DNA of 27,276 nt from Flavobacterium sp. UBA6203 (GCA_002421645.1 DIST01000024.1:39962-67237); one strand, 5' to 3'. Positions 8,917 through 16,327 are shown, counted from the first letter of the stretch. The notes: generated from the sequence alone by a model not told the origin. Program-made: numbers and translations.

Positions 8917-8939
8917 AAAGTCAGCCCCTCACAACTAGT

Positions 8940-8966
8940 CCTTATTTCATCTTTATGAAATGAAGG
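8940..8966 (-). repeat. Inverted repeat upstream of the yqeW-like gene
   Basis: ATTTCAT (8944-8950) and ATGAAAT (8955-8961) form a 7-bp perfect inverted repeat around CTTT, extended by CCTT/AAGG with one bulged G. It lies in the 92-bp gap between the two minus-strand genes, 25-50 bp upstream of the yqeW-like start. No T-run follows on either strand, so an operator or mRNA element is more likely than a terminator. Confidence 0.4.
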
Positions 8967-9008
8967 GACAAATAAGAACCAGAACAAGGAACAGGAAGAA
9001 GTAAAGGT

Positions 9009-10235
9009 TTATAATTTATTTAATTTTCCAAACCAAGCATATAAAACATTGATAAAAATGATTCCAGCGGCTAATTGAAAAACAAATAGACTGCTATATT
9101 CTGTTGCAAGCCATCCTGATAAAATCATTGCAATCGGAGTAAATGCTGAAACTAAAACACGATTAGAGGTCATTACACGACCAAAAAGATGGTTTGGTAT
9201 TACTTCTTGTCTATAAGCCATCATGTTTACATTAACAACGACACCAACTGCTAGAATTAGAGAATAGGAGATGGTAAATGTAATTAAATTTTGATCAACT
9301 AGCAGAATAATTGTTGATAAAAATACACCAAGGCTACCATACTGAACCATTTTTCGTTTATTTTTTAAAATACTGAAGTGCTTTATCATTAGCGTAGCTA
9401 TAACAGTCGTAATACCACTAGACCAGAAAATAATAGCTGTTTGCTCTGAACTATAACCAAGACTTTCTTTACTTTCAAAGATTAATAAAGTGGATACCAA
9501 GGTAATTCCAATATTCATAAAGGTGCTAAAGACAGCAATTGGAAACAGAACTGAATGAGAAATTAAATATTGAAATCCTTCTTTAATATTTGCATAGATC
9601 TGATTCATTGCTAGCTTTGAATTTGTATTCTGATTTTCGGACAAAAAAGATAAGATGATCGCTGAAAGGAAGAAGGAGATAGCATTCACTCCTATTGTGC
9701 CCGCTGCACCAAAGACTCCAATAGCTATTCCGGAAATTACAGGGCCAATTAAACGCATAACAGTGTTTACAAAGGTTAGGCTTGCATTAGCACTTACTAA
9801 CTCTTCTTTTTTTACAACCATTGATAGGAATCCCTGAGAAGCGGAGTCAAAGATTAATGTGAAAATAGATAATATGATAGCTGCAAAATAAATAAAACTT
9901 ATTGCCAGATGATCGATGAAGGCTAAAACAGTAATTCCTCCAACTGCAATACCTCGAATCCAATCGGATATAACCATTAAACGCTTTCTAGGATATTGAT
10001 CTACTAACACCCCAATAAAAGGTGAGAAGATAATTTGCGGAACAACTTCAAGTGCTAGAGTGATTGAACTATAAAGAGCAGAATGGGTAATATCTAATAC
10101 AAGCCATGGCAGTGCTAAAAGATACAGCTTATCTCCTAGCTGGGATACGAGTCTACCCCACCATAGAAGCTGAAAAGAACGGTTAATTTTTTCATATTTA
10201 AAGGATTGTATGATTTTATTTGTAACTGTTTTCAT
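9009..10235 (-). CDS. MFS exporter (MFS_3 / macrolide-efflux-like)
   Basis: 408 aa with about 12 predicted membrane helices. The N-terminus (LLWWGRLVSQLGDKLYLLAL) and the loop 2-3 motif A (GVLVDQYPRKRLMV) are typical of the MFS_3/EntS-MefA group of drug or siderophore exporters. The ATG at 10235 is preceded by TGAGGAG on the minus strand. The substrate cannot be deduced. It is followed on the same strand by the yqeW-like gene after 92 bp, with no clear terminator between. A palindrome in its leader (10279-10299) could be a regulator site, as is common for efflux genes. Confidence 0.85.
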   Translation of the reverse strand: MKTVTNKIIQSFKYEKINRSFQLLWWGRLVSQLGDKLYLLALPWLVLDITHSALYSSITLALEVVPQIIFSPFIGVLVDQYPRKRLMVISDWIRGIAVGGITVLAFIDHLAISFIYFAAIILSIFTLIFDSASQGFLSMVVKKEELVSANASLTFVNTVMRLIGPVISGIAIGVFGAAGTIGVNAISFFLSAIILSFLSENQNTNSKLAMNQIYANIKEGFQYLISHSVLFPIAVFSTFMNIGITLVSTLLIFESKESLGYSSEQTAIIFWSSGITTVIATLMIKHFSILKNKRKMVQYGSLGVFLSTIILLVDQNLITFTISYSLILAVGVVVNVNMMAYRQEVIPNHLFGRVMTSNRVLVSAFTPIAMILSGWLATEYSSLFVFQLAAGIIFINVLYAWFGKLNKL

Positions 10236-10260
10236 AGTTACTCCTCATTTTTTATTTTAA

Positions 10261-10299
10261 AGTATAAATTTTCATGTTAATTAATATCTTGTATTAATT
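10261..10299 (-). promoter_or_regulatory. Putative MFS promoter and palindromic operator
   Basis: AATTAATA (10279-10286) and TATTAATT (10292-10299) form a perfect 8-bp inverted repeat with a 5-bp centre. On the minus strand it lies just upstream of a TATACT -10-like hexamer (10266-10261), covering the place of the -35. Such a site would suit repression of the exporter, but the sequence is very AT-rich and no dedicated regulator gene is adjacent. Confidence 0.4.
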
Positions 10300-10409
10300 C
10301 GACATAGCAGCCTATAAATCCTTTAATGTATGAAAGTTTATAATGAAAATATTCAATTAGAATTAATTTAAAAAAGTTTTTGTAATAAAAAGAAGGATTT
10401 TATAGAAAT

Positions 10410-10439
10410 TTGACGAATTGTATATTGAATTGGAATATT
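10410..10439 (+). promoter_or_regulatory. Putative promoter of the 213-aa protein gene
   Basis: TTGACG (10410-10415), an 18-bp spacer and AATATT (10434-10439) preceded by TG-G form a -35 plus extended -10 arrangement about 38 bp before the start codon. The rest of the 241-bp divergent gap (10236-10476) shows only AT-rich sequence and the palindrome noted for the opposite strand. Confidence 0.4.
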
Positions 10440-10476
10440 TTATAAAATTTAAGGATAAATCAGAGGAAGATTTGAT

Positions 10477-11118
10477 ATGAAAAATAGAGAAATAGTCCTA
10501 GAATTAGAAAAACAATTTCGCACCCTTAAAAATGTGAGAGGTGCTCATGTAGATTTTGATGATGATGGGGAGGTTATGGCCATTGGTGTATTTAGTGATG
10601 GCAAAAGGCATCCAAAGGATATTAAGCGAGATGTAGAAGAAACCTTCCGTCAAATTGCTGGTTATAGAGTCAATCATCAAAAAATAAGCATTGTAGAGCA
10701 GCAATTTGAAAATGATACTCCATTAGAACAATCTCGAGTTCGGTTTTTAACAGCATATCAGGTACAAAAATCGAATGGTGTTACGGAGGGATTTGTTCAG
10801 TTAGATTTTAATGGAGATGTAATTGTTGAAAGTGTAGAAGCCCATTATTTTGAAATGGAGTTAGAATATATAATTGCAAATGCTGCAGCATCAGCCATAT
10901 CAAGAATCGTTAATGATTATAGTATTCGAGTAGATCAAGTCCGAGAGATTAATATGGGACAGGTGGATGTCGTTGTAGTTACTGTTACTGTTGTACATCA
11001 GAAATCTGGTGCAGGTCATATGTTTGTTGGTTCAGTAATCAAATCAAAGGATTTATTGTCCTCTGTTGCTAAAGCAACACTAGATGCTTTAAATCGCCGT
11101 TTAGAACATATGATGTGA
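10477..11118 (+). CDS. Uncharacterised 213-aa protein next to an HD-GYP gene
   Basis: I do not recognise a named family. The protein is soluble: no signal peptide and no membrane helix. The N-terminal third (about 1-72) has a beta strand rich in acidic residues (VDFDDDGEV), then DIKRDVEETF and NHQKISIVEQ. The C-terminal part (about 85-213) looks like two similar alpha/beta units: FVQLDFNGDVIVESVEA with a helix IIANAAASAI, then GHMFVGSVIKS with a helix ATLDALNRRLE. This suggests a pseudo-symmetric sensor or dimerisation fold of the kind seen in regulatory domains, which is inference. AGAGGAAG precedes the ATG. No terminator follows, so it may be co-transcribed with the small ORF and the membrane HD-GYP gene downstream. 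Confidence 0.8.
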   Translation: MKNREIVLELEKQFRTLKNVRGAHVDFDDDGEVMAIGVFSDGKRHPKDIKRDVEETFRQIAGYRVNHQKISIVEQQFENDTPLEQSRVRFLTAYQVQKSNGVTEGFVQLDFNGDVIVESVEAHYFEMELEYIIANAAASAISRIVNDYSIRVDQVREINMGQVDVVVVTVTVVHQKSGAGHMFVGSVIKSKDLLSSVAKATLDALNRRLEHMM

Positions 11119-11149
11119 ACCTTATTTTTAATTTAATAGTTTTTTAGTT

Positions 11150-11343
11150 TGCATAGCATAGTGAGAGCCGAGATGACAAATGAGATGAGCCGAACTTGAG
11201 ATGGAAGAAATCTATTTTAAGGGAGGTCATCACTTATGTTAAAGATGATTAAGTCTATCATTAAATCCAACAACAAGAAAAATATTGCTGTTGGAGACGA
11301 GCCAATGTGGGCATAACAATTTATTGAATCATTATGCTATGCA
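11150..11343 (+). repeat. 15-bp inverted repeat enclosing a small ORF
   Basis: TGCATAGCATAGTGA (11150-11164) pairs base for base with TCATTATGCTATGCA (11329-11343), with one G-U pair. The 164-nt interior holds the GAGCCGA direct repeat (11165-11171 and 11187-11193), a strong ribosome site and the 26-codon ORF. As RNA it would close a large stem-loop. As DNA it could be the ends of a 194-bp miniature element, but no clear target-site duplication is visible. Confidence 0.7.
11236..11316 (+). CDS. Putative 26-codon small peptide
   Basis: ATG 11236 follows GGGAGG (11221-11226) by nine bases, and the frame stays open for 26 codons to TAA (11314-11316). The peptide has a basic amphipathic N-half (MLKMIKSIIKSNNKKN) and a distinct C-end (AVGDEPMWA). 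There is no Cys, so it is not a thiolactone AgrD-type precursor. It sits inside the 15-bp inverted repeat and 48 bp before the HD-GYP start. GATGAC (11172-11177) could pair with GTCATC (11226-11231), touching the ribosome site. A signalling peptide, leader peptide or membrane-associated micropeptide are all possible. The strong ribosome site is the main support; conservation is untested. Confidence 0.5.
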   Translation: MLKMIKSIIKSNNKKNIAVGDEPMWA

Positions 11344-11364
11344 TTTTATTAGGAGTCGATAAAG

Positions 11365-12639
11365 ATGAAAATTATATTTAAAACTTACATTTTATTGGTA
11401 TATCTGATTTTTATTTCTATTATTATATCATCATGGAATAGTTTTGATCAGGTTCAATTTTTAACTGTTTTAGGTTTGGTTATTATTACAAAACTGATTA
11501 ATCTAGATTTTTTAAAAGACCTTTATAGCAATACAATATATGTTATAGTGCTCCCTTTTGTTGTTCCAGCATTTGTCTTTCTTGATACATTTTATGCAAT
11601 TTTATTTATCTCGAGTTTCATGTATATGCATGGATTAAAAGTACCAATATATAAAAGATTTTTTAATACTTCTTCTTTTAGTATTTCAATTTACTTAGCT
11701 TCATCAATTTTAAAGAGTATGTTTCCAATTTTAAATGATGAATTAATATTCTCGGCCTCATTTCTGTTAGTGGTACTCTTATCTAGTTTTATTTTTTCAA
11801 TCACAAATAAAATAATTATTTCGCTGGTAATTTCCTTGGAAAAAAATAAAGTATTTGATATTAATATCTTTATTGGAAGCATATTAGCAACTAAAACAGC
11901 ACTTATAACAATTTTCTTGGGACTTATTAACGTTGTATTGTTTTACTACACAAACCTAATTGGTGTAGCAATTTTTACCTTTGTAATTTACTTCTTAAAG
12001 CCAGCTTTAACTTATCGTCATATCTTTGACAATGAACTATCTACATACACAAACTTTGTTCTACATATGTTAAAGCAAATGGATCCAATCACCCATCAAC
12101 ACTCGGAGAGGGTAAAGTTTTGGACAGTTATGCTTGCAAAGAAGATGAAGCTACCGTCATCAGAAATTAGACAGCTATCACAGGCTGCTTCTTGGCATGA
12201 TATTGGTAAAATTGAGGTCCCTTTTGATATATTAAATAAACCAGGCAGATTAACGGATGAGGAATATAATATCATTAAACATCACCCAGAAGCAGGGTAT
12301 CAGTTAGTTAAGGATGTTCACTTCTTTAAGAAGTTTTTACCGGTTATTCGTCACCATCATGAAAAAGTGGATGGGACAGGCTATCCCCATGGATTGGTTG
12401 GGGATAAAATTCCGCTTCACGCAAGAATCATGGCGATTACAGATGCGTTTGATGCAATGACCTTTGATCGCTCTTACCGAAAAGCGATGTCAATGGCAGA
12501 AGCAGTGGAAGAGCTAAAAAAATATGCTGGAAAGCAATTTGATGCAAATGTTGTTGCCATATTTATTGAAGCACTTCAAGATGAGTATGGACAAGAATTT
12601 GAAGACTTTGATGAAAAAGTAATCATGAATGTCTCTTAA
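11365..12639 (+). CDS. Membrane-anchored HD-GYP phosphodiesterase
   Basis: 424 aa. Residues 1-210 contain about seven hydrophobic helices, with no recognised extracellular domain. The cytoplasmic HD-GYP domain (about 225-405) has H278-D279 (SWHDIGKIEVP), the KHHPEAG and IRHHHE metal ligands, the signature G339-Y340-P341 in DGTGYPHGL, and IPLHARIMAITDAFDAMT. Intact ligands predict hydrolysis of cyclic di-GMP (or a related cyclic dinucleotide). The membrane part presumably senses a signal. AGGAG (11351-11355) is nine bases before the ATG. No GGDEF partner is in the window; the nearest candidates for functional partners are the small ORF and the 213-aa protein upstream. Confidence 0.9.
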   Translation: MKIIFKTYILLVYLIFISIIISSWNSFDQVQFLTVLGLVIITKLINLDFLKDLYSNTIYVIVLPFVVPAFVFLDTFYAILFISSFMYMHGLKVPIYKRFFNTSSFSISIYLASSILKSMFPILNDELIFSASFLLVVLLSSFIFSITNKIIISLVISLEKNKVFDINIFIGSILATKTALITIFLGLINVVLFYYTNLIGVAIFTFVIYFLKPALTYRHIFDNELSTYTNFVLHMLKQMDPITHQHSERVKFWTVMLAKKMKLPSSEIRQLSQAASWHDIGKIEVPFDILNKPGRLTDEEYNIIKHHPEAGYQLVKDVHFFKKFLPVIRHHHEKVDGTGYPHGLVGDKIPLHARIMAITDAFDAMTFDRSYRKAMSMAEAVEELKKYAGKQFDANVVAIFIEALQDEYGQEFEDFDEKVIMNVS

Positions 12640-12660
12640 AAAGATGTTCATGATTTTTTT
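12622..12660 (+). terminator. Terminator of the HD-GYP gene
   Basis: ATCATGAATGTCT (12622-12634) pairs with AGATGTTCATGAT (12642-12654) over 13 bp, including two G-U pairs, followed by T7. The left arm lies in the last codons and the stop codon falls in the loop. Confidence 0.85.
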
Positions 12661-12689
12661 ATTTAAAATTAGGAAACGAATAAAAATTA

Positions 12690-12698
12690 TGCTAAAAT
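12690..12698 (+). promoter_or_regulatory. Putative extended -10 promoter of the HIT gene
   Basis: TGC-TAAAAT (12690-12698) is an extended -10 element about 65 bp before the HIT start; no clear -35 is seen. The preceding terminator makes a promoter in this gap necessary. Confidence 0.4.
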
Positions 12699-12762
12699 AA
12701 AATAGAAATTTTTAGGCATTTTAGTGATTTTAATAAATATTAATGGAAAAGGGGTGAAATTG

Positions 12763-13098
12763 ATGAGCGACTGCATTTTTTGTAAAATAATTGATGGAGC
12801 AATTCCAGCGAATAAAGTATATGAAGATGATCAATTCATCGCTTTTCATGACATACATCCAAAAGCAAAAGTACATGTTTTAGTCATTCCAAAGAAGCAT
12901 ATTCCTACTTTTATGGATATACAAGAGGAAGATATTGAGCTAATGGGGCGCTTAAATCTAGTGATTCAAAAGGTTGCGGAAAAACTAGAAATCGATCAAA
13001 CTGGCTTCCGTGTTGTGAATAATTGTAGAGAAAATGGTGGACAAGAGGTATACCATATCCATTATCATGTTTTAGGTGGAGAAAAATTACCGTTATAA
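12763..13098 (+). CDS. HIT-family nucleotide-binding protein (HinT-like)
   Basis: 111 aa. The histidine triad HIHYHVLGG near the C-terminus is the catalytic site for nucleoside phosphoramidate or AMP-lysine hydrolysis in the HinT branch. The N-terminal CIFCKIIDG motif and HVLVIPKKH are typical, and the Cys pair may bind zinc. ATG 12763 is chosen because AAGGGGTGA lies just upstream and MSDCIFCKI is the family start; an in-frame earlier start at 12724 has no ribosome site. Its own promoter and the rpsU promoter downstream suggest a single-gene unit. The physiological substrate is unknown. Confidence 0.93.
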   Translation: MSDCIFCKIIDGAIPANKVYEDDQFIAFHDIHPKAKVHVLVIPKKHIPTFMDIQEEDIELMGRLNLVIQKVAEKLEIDQTGFRVVNNCRENGGQEVYHIHYHVLGGEKLPL

Positions 13099-13105
13099 TG
13101 TTCTG

Positions 13106-13134
13106 TTGACCTAGTTCTCTCATTATAATATAAT
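13106..13134 (+). promoter_or_regulatory. Sigma-A promoter of rpsU-yqeY
   Basis: TTGACC (13106-13111), 17-bp spacer, consensus TATAAT (13129-13134). A second TATAAT lies at 13154-13159, without a -35. Confidence 0.75.
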
Positions 13135-13137
13135 AAT

Positions 13138-13157
13138 CTTTGTTATACTTTGTTATA
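13138..13157 (+). repeat. Tandem 10-bp repeat in the rpsU leader
   Basis: CTTTGTTATA occurs twice in direct tandem (13138-13147 and 13148-13157), just after the predicted -10 and before the rpsU ribosome site. It may be a local duplication or a site within the 5' leader; no function is known. Confidence 0.6.
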
Positions 13158-13191
13158 ATGTTGTTTGGTACTGCGGAGGGAGGGAAAAGGT

Positions 13192-13365
13192 ATGTCAGAA
13201 ATTCGCGTAAGAAAAAATGAGTCATTAGATAATGCTCTTCGTCGTTTCAAGCGTAACGTTTCAAAGGACGGCGTTTTGGCTGAAGTGAAGAAACGTAGAC
13301 ACTATGAAAAGCCAAGCGTAAAGCGTAAGAAGAAATCTGAGGCTGCGCGCAAACGTAAGTTTTAA
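13192..13365 (+). CDS. rpsU: 30S ribosomal protein S21
   Basis: 57 aa, normal for Firmicute bS21. The protein is very basic, with [19 protein letters not shown] at the N-terminus and a [16 protein letters not shown] tail. It binds the 30S platform near the anti-Shine-Dalgarno end of 16S rRNA. ATG 13192 is the family start; the ribosome site GCGGAGGGAGGG is unusually rich. A longer in-frame reading from 13165 would translate through that site and is rejected. It forms a two-gene unit with yqeY. Confidence 0.97.
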   Translation: MSEIRVRKNESLDNALRRFKRNVSKDGVLAEVKKRRHYEKPSVKRKKKSEAARKRKF

Positions 13366-13382
13366 GGGGGATTTATAGAATA

Positions 13383-13826
13383 ATGTCATTAAATGATCGT
13401 CTAAATGAAGATATGAAACAAGCGATGAAGAACAAGGATAAGCTAAAACTTTCTGTAATACGTATGGTACGTTCTGCAATAAAAAACGCAGAAATTGAAA
13501 GTAAGAGTACGTTATCTGACGACGAAATTATCACTGTTTTAAATCGCGAATTAAAACAAAGACGAGATTCCCTCCAAGAATTTAAAAATGCTGGTCGAGA
13601 AGATTTAGTGGAAGGCTTACTAGCAGAAATTGAGATATTGCACCAATATCTTCCTGAACAGTTATCTGAACAGGAATTGAAAGATATAATACAAAGTGTA
13701 ATTAACGAAGTAGGAGCAACCAGTAAAAAAGATATGGGTAAAGTAATGGGAGCTCTTATACCAAAGATAAATGGACGTGCAGATGGCAAATTAGCTAGTC
13801 AGCTTGTTCAAGAATATCTTAACTAA
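13383..13826 (+). CDS. yqeY: GatB/YqeY domain-containing protein
   Basis: 147 aa, the family length. An N-terminal helical domain (SLNDRLNEDMKQAMKNKDK, then LSVIRMVRSAIKNAEIE) and a C-terminal helical domain (KDMGKVMGALIPKINGRADG) match YqeY, which resembles the tail domain of the GatB subunit of tRNA amidotransferase. A role in tRNA-related metabolism is suspected but not established. It lies 17 bp after rpsU, with AAGGGGGA as its ribosome site, and ends before a strong terminator. Confidence 0.95.
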   Translation: MSLNDRLNEDMKQAMKNKDKLKLSVIRMVRSAIKNAEIESKSTLSDDEIITVLNRELKQRRDSLQEFKNAGREDLVEGLLAEIEILHQYLPEQLSEQELKDIIQSVINEVGATSKKDMGKVMGALIPKINGRADGKLASQLVQEYLN

Positions 13827-13830
13827 CAAG

Positions 13831-13859
13831 AACACCTAGGGAGATCCTAGGTGTTTTTT
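13831..13859 (+). terminator. Terminator of rpsU-yqeY
   Basis: AACACCTAGG (13831-13840) pairs perfectly with CCTAGGTGTT (13846-13855) over 10 bp, with a 5-nt loop, and runs into six T residues (13854-13859). Confidence 0.92.
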
Positions 13860-13911
13860 ACATATTTAAAACTTTTTCACACTTAATTAACGGAAAAGTA
13901 GGTTATAAATA

Positions 13912-13941
13912 TTGGAAATATAGTAAAATAGAGAATATACA
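13912..13941 (+). promoter_or_regulatory. Weak putative promoter of nfeD-floA
   Basis: TTGGAA (13912-13917), 18-bp spacer, TATACA (13936-13941). In B. subtilis the yqeZ-yqfA-yqfB operon is driven by sigma-W, but I see no TGAAAC/CGTA-type sigma-W elements in this gap. Confidence 0.3.
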
Positions 13942-13972
13942 TACTTTATCCTAATTTAAGGGGGGTGACAAA

Positions 13973-15298
13973 TTGAAGAGATTCAAAATATTAATAAGAG
14001 TTTTCTTCCTTTTTGTGAGTATAGTAATGTTAATATCTCCAATTCAAACAGGGAATGCAAAGGAAAGTGATTTGGTCTATTTTGTTCCCATTGAGCAACA
14101 GATTGAACGCGGACTAGAACAATTTCTAATAAGAGCATTTGATGAGGCAGAAGCAGCAAATGCTGACGCAATTGTTTTAGAAATCAATACCCTTGGTGGA
14201 GCAGTAGATGCAGCTATTCAAATTGGAGAGCTAATTGAAAAACAACCAATTCCTGTGATTGCATACATAAAGAAGGAAGCAATATCTGCAGGTTCATTTA
14301 TCGCTTTAAATGCAGATCAAATTTATATGGAGCCAAATAGCTTTATTGGAGCAGCAGCCGTTAGAACGATTACTGGCTCAGCTGATGTAGATCCAAAAAT
14401 CACTTCATTTTGGGCTAGCCATATGGGGAAGGCTGCCGAGAACAGAGGTAGAGACCCTCTAATAGCAGTAGGCATGGTTGATCCAAATATTGAAATCGCA
14501 GGATTAACCAAAAGAGGAGATTTGATTACACTTAATGCAAAACAGGCATTAGAATATGGCTATGCAGAAGATATCGTAAATGGAAAAACAGAGCTTTTAG
14601 CAAAAATGGATAAAGCAAATGCTCAGGTGGTCGATGTATCATTAACCTTTGCAGAGAAAATTGCAAGGTTTGTTACGAGTCCAGTTGTAATGACATTCTT
14701 GATGATTCTTGGTCTTGGGGGAATTATTACAGAATTATTAATTCCTGGCTTTGGTATTCCAGGGATTTTGGGGGTATCTTCTATCGCACTTTATTTTTTT
14801 GGTCATTATGTAGCAGGTTTTGCTGGGATTGAGGACATTATCTTCTTTATTTTAGGTTTTGTACTAATGGTCATTGAACTCTTTGTTCCTGGCTTTGGGT
14901 TGTTTGGGGTTAGTGGAATCATTCTTTTAATGATGGGAATTATTCTTGCTGCCTTTGATACGACGCTAGGCCTAACCAGCTTAATCATTGCAATCGCCAT
15001 TAATTCGGTTCTTGTCGTTATTTTAGGTAAATACTTTGGACATAAAGGGATTTGGAATCGGTTTATTTTAAGAGAAGAGCAAAAAAAAGAAACCGGATAT
15101 GTTTCTCATGGTAATGATAAATCATTACTTGGAAAAAAAGGATTCACTTCTAGTAAGTTAAGACCTTCTGGAATCGCAATCATTGATAATAAAAAATATG
15201 ATGTTGTCAGTCAAGGAGAATTAATTGAAGCGAACAAAGAGGTTGTTGTCGTCTTATTAGAGGGTTCAAGGATAGTGGTTAAGGAAGTAAAAAAATAA
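13973..15298 (+). CDS. yqeZ: NfeD-type membrane serine protease (YqeZ-like)
   Basis: 441 aa. A signal peptide (1-29, cleavage likely after GNA) precedes a ClpP-like protease domain (about 35-220). The catalytic pair expected from the archaeal 1510-N family is present: S105 in AISAGSFIA and K142 in PKITSFW. About five membrane helices follow (about 230-355), then a C-terminal OB-fold NfeD domain (about 375-440, KGFTSSKLRPSGIA). The start is TTG 13973 behind AAGGGGGGTGA. It pairs with FloA, encoded 34 bp downstream, and with the small membrane protein after that. Stomatin/flotillin-NfeD pairs act in membrane microdomain organisation and envelope stress. Confidence 0.93.
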   Translation: MKRFKILIRVFFLFVSIVMLISPIQTGNAKESDLVYFVPIEQQIERGLEQFLIRAFDEAEAANADAIVLEINTLGGAVDAAIQIGELIEKQPIPVIAYIKKEAISAGSFIALNADQIYMEPNSFIGAAAVRTITGSADVDPKITSFWASHMGKAAENRGRDPLIAVGMVDPNIEIAGLTKRGDLITLNAKQALEYGYAEDIVNGKTELLAKMDKANAQVVDVSLTFAEKIARFVTSPVVMTFLMILGLGGIITELLIPGFGIPGILGVSSIALYFFGHYVAGFAGIEDIIFFILGFVLMVIELFVPGFGLFGVSGIILLMMGIILAAFDTTLGLTSLIIAIAINSVLVVILGKYFGHKGIWNRFILREEQKKETGYVSHGNDKSLLGKKGFTSSKLRPSGIAIIDNKKYDVVSQGELIEANKEVVVVLLEGSRIVVKEVKK

Positions 15299-15332
15299 AA
15301 TATATTAAATAATTTAAAATGGAGGTTTTTTG

Positions 15333-16319
15333 ATGGGTCCAGAAATAACATTTTTAGTGTTTGTCGCCCTAGGAATCATTGCATTATCTGTATTCTTTAC
15401 CTTTGTACCGGTTATGCTATGGATTTCTGCGTTAGCATCAGGGGTTCGAGTAGGAATTTTTACCTTAGTAGGAATGAGATTACGCCGAGTAATACCGTCA
15501 AGAATTGTAAATCCACAAATCAAGGCAACAAAAGCCGGTCTTGGCTTAACAACGAATCAATTAGAAAGTCATTACTTAGCTGGTGGTAATGTAGACAGAG
15601 TGGTTAATGCGTTAATTGCTGCTGAAAGAGCTGATATTAATTTAACCTTTGAGCGTGCTGCCGCAATTGATTTAGCAGGCCGAGATGTGTTAGAAGCAGT
15701 ACAGATGAGTGTAAATCCAAAGGTAATTGAAACACCTATTGTTGCTGCAGTAGCAAAGGATGGAATTGAAGTGAAGGCTAGAGCTCGTGTAACAGTACGA
15801 GCAAATATTGACCGATTAGTTGGTGGAGCAGGTGAAGAAACCATTATAGCTCGTGTTGGTGAGGGTATTGTTACCACGATTGGTTCTGCAGCTAGTCACA
15901 AGGAAACATTAGAAAATCCAGATTCTATCTCTACTACAGTACTTCAAAAAGGATTGGATGCAGGTACCGCATTTGAAATCTTATCCATCGATATTGCTGA
16001 TGTTGATGTAGGTAAAAACATTGGTGCGCAATTACAGACAGATCAAGCAGAAGCAGATAAGCGAATTGCTCAAGCAAAAGCAGAGGAAAGACGTGCAATG
16101 GCTGTTGCGTTAGAGCAAGAAATGAAAGCAAGAGTACAAGAAATGCATGCAAAGGTAGTAGAAGCTGAATCTCAAGTGCCATTAGCAATGGCAGAAGCAT
16201 TAAAAACTGGTAAGCTTGGTGTTATGGATTATCTAAACATGCAAAATATTACAGCCGATACCGAAATGAGAGATTCCTTAGGAAAGCTTAATAACCAAAA
16301 TCCTAACGATAAGAAATAG
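15333..16319 (+). CDS. floA: Flotillin-like protein FloA
   Basis: 328 aa. An N-terminal hydrophobic hairpin (about 4-28) anchors the protein. The SPFH/band 7 domain follows (about 60-200, with [20 protein letters not shown] and [11 protein letters not shown]). An Ala/Glu-rich coiled coil comes next (about 225-290, with repeated [15 protein letters not shown] heptads). The ATG at 15333 has GGAGG (15321-15325) seven bases upstream; TTG 15330 is less likely. FloA marks functional membrane microdomains and influences cell-wall synthesis and secretion. The linkage to NfeD is conserved. Confidence 0.96.
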   Translation: MGPEITFLVFVALGIIALSVFFTFVPVMLWISALASGVRVGIFTLVGMRLRRVIPSRIVNPQIKATKAGLGLTTNQLESHYLAGGNVDRVVNALIAAERADINLTFERAAAIDLAGRDVLEAVQMSVNPKVIETPIVAAVAKDGIEVKARARVTVRANIDRLVGGAGEETIIARVGEGIVTTIGSAASHKETLENPDSISTTVLQKGLDAGTAFEILSIDIADVDVGKNIGAQLQTDQAEADKRIAQAKAEERRAMAVALEQEMKARVQEMHAKVVEAESQVPLAMAEALKTGKLGVMDYLNMQNITADTEMRDSLGKLNNQNPNDKK

Positions 16320-16327
16320 GTGATCTC

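Noticed and set aside
8917..9008. Terminator between the MFS and yqeW-like genes on the minus strand
   Set aside because: The inverted repeat at 8940-8966 is not followed by T residues in that direction.
11236..11316. AgrD-type cyclic peptide precursor
   Set aside because: There is no Cys for a thiolactone, and no AgrB-like processing enzyme is adjacent; the DEP at the C-end alone is not enough.
11150..11343. Known cyclic-di-GMP or cyclic-di-AMP riboswitch upstream of the HD-GYP gene
   Set aside because: None of the conserved core sequences of these riboswitch classes could be recognised in the interval.
13373..13789. 138-aa reading frame on the minus strand opposite yqeY
   Set aside because: It is fully antisense to a strongly conserved gene, rich in Ser/Ile/Phe, and has no convincing start site.
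15934..16200. Leu-rich 88-aa reading frame opposite floA
   Set aside because: Its composition simply reflects the antisense of the Ala/Glu coiled coil of FloA.
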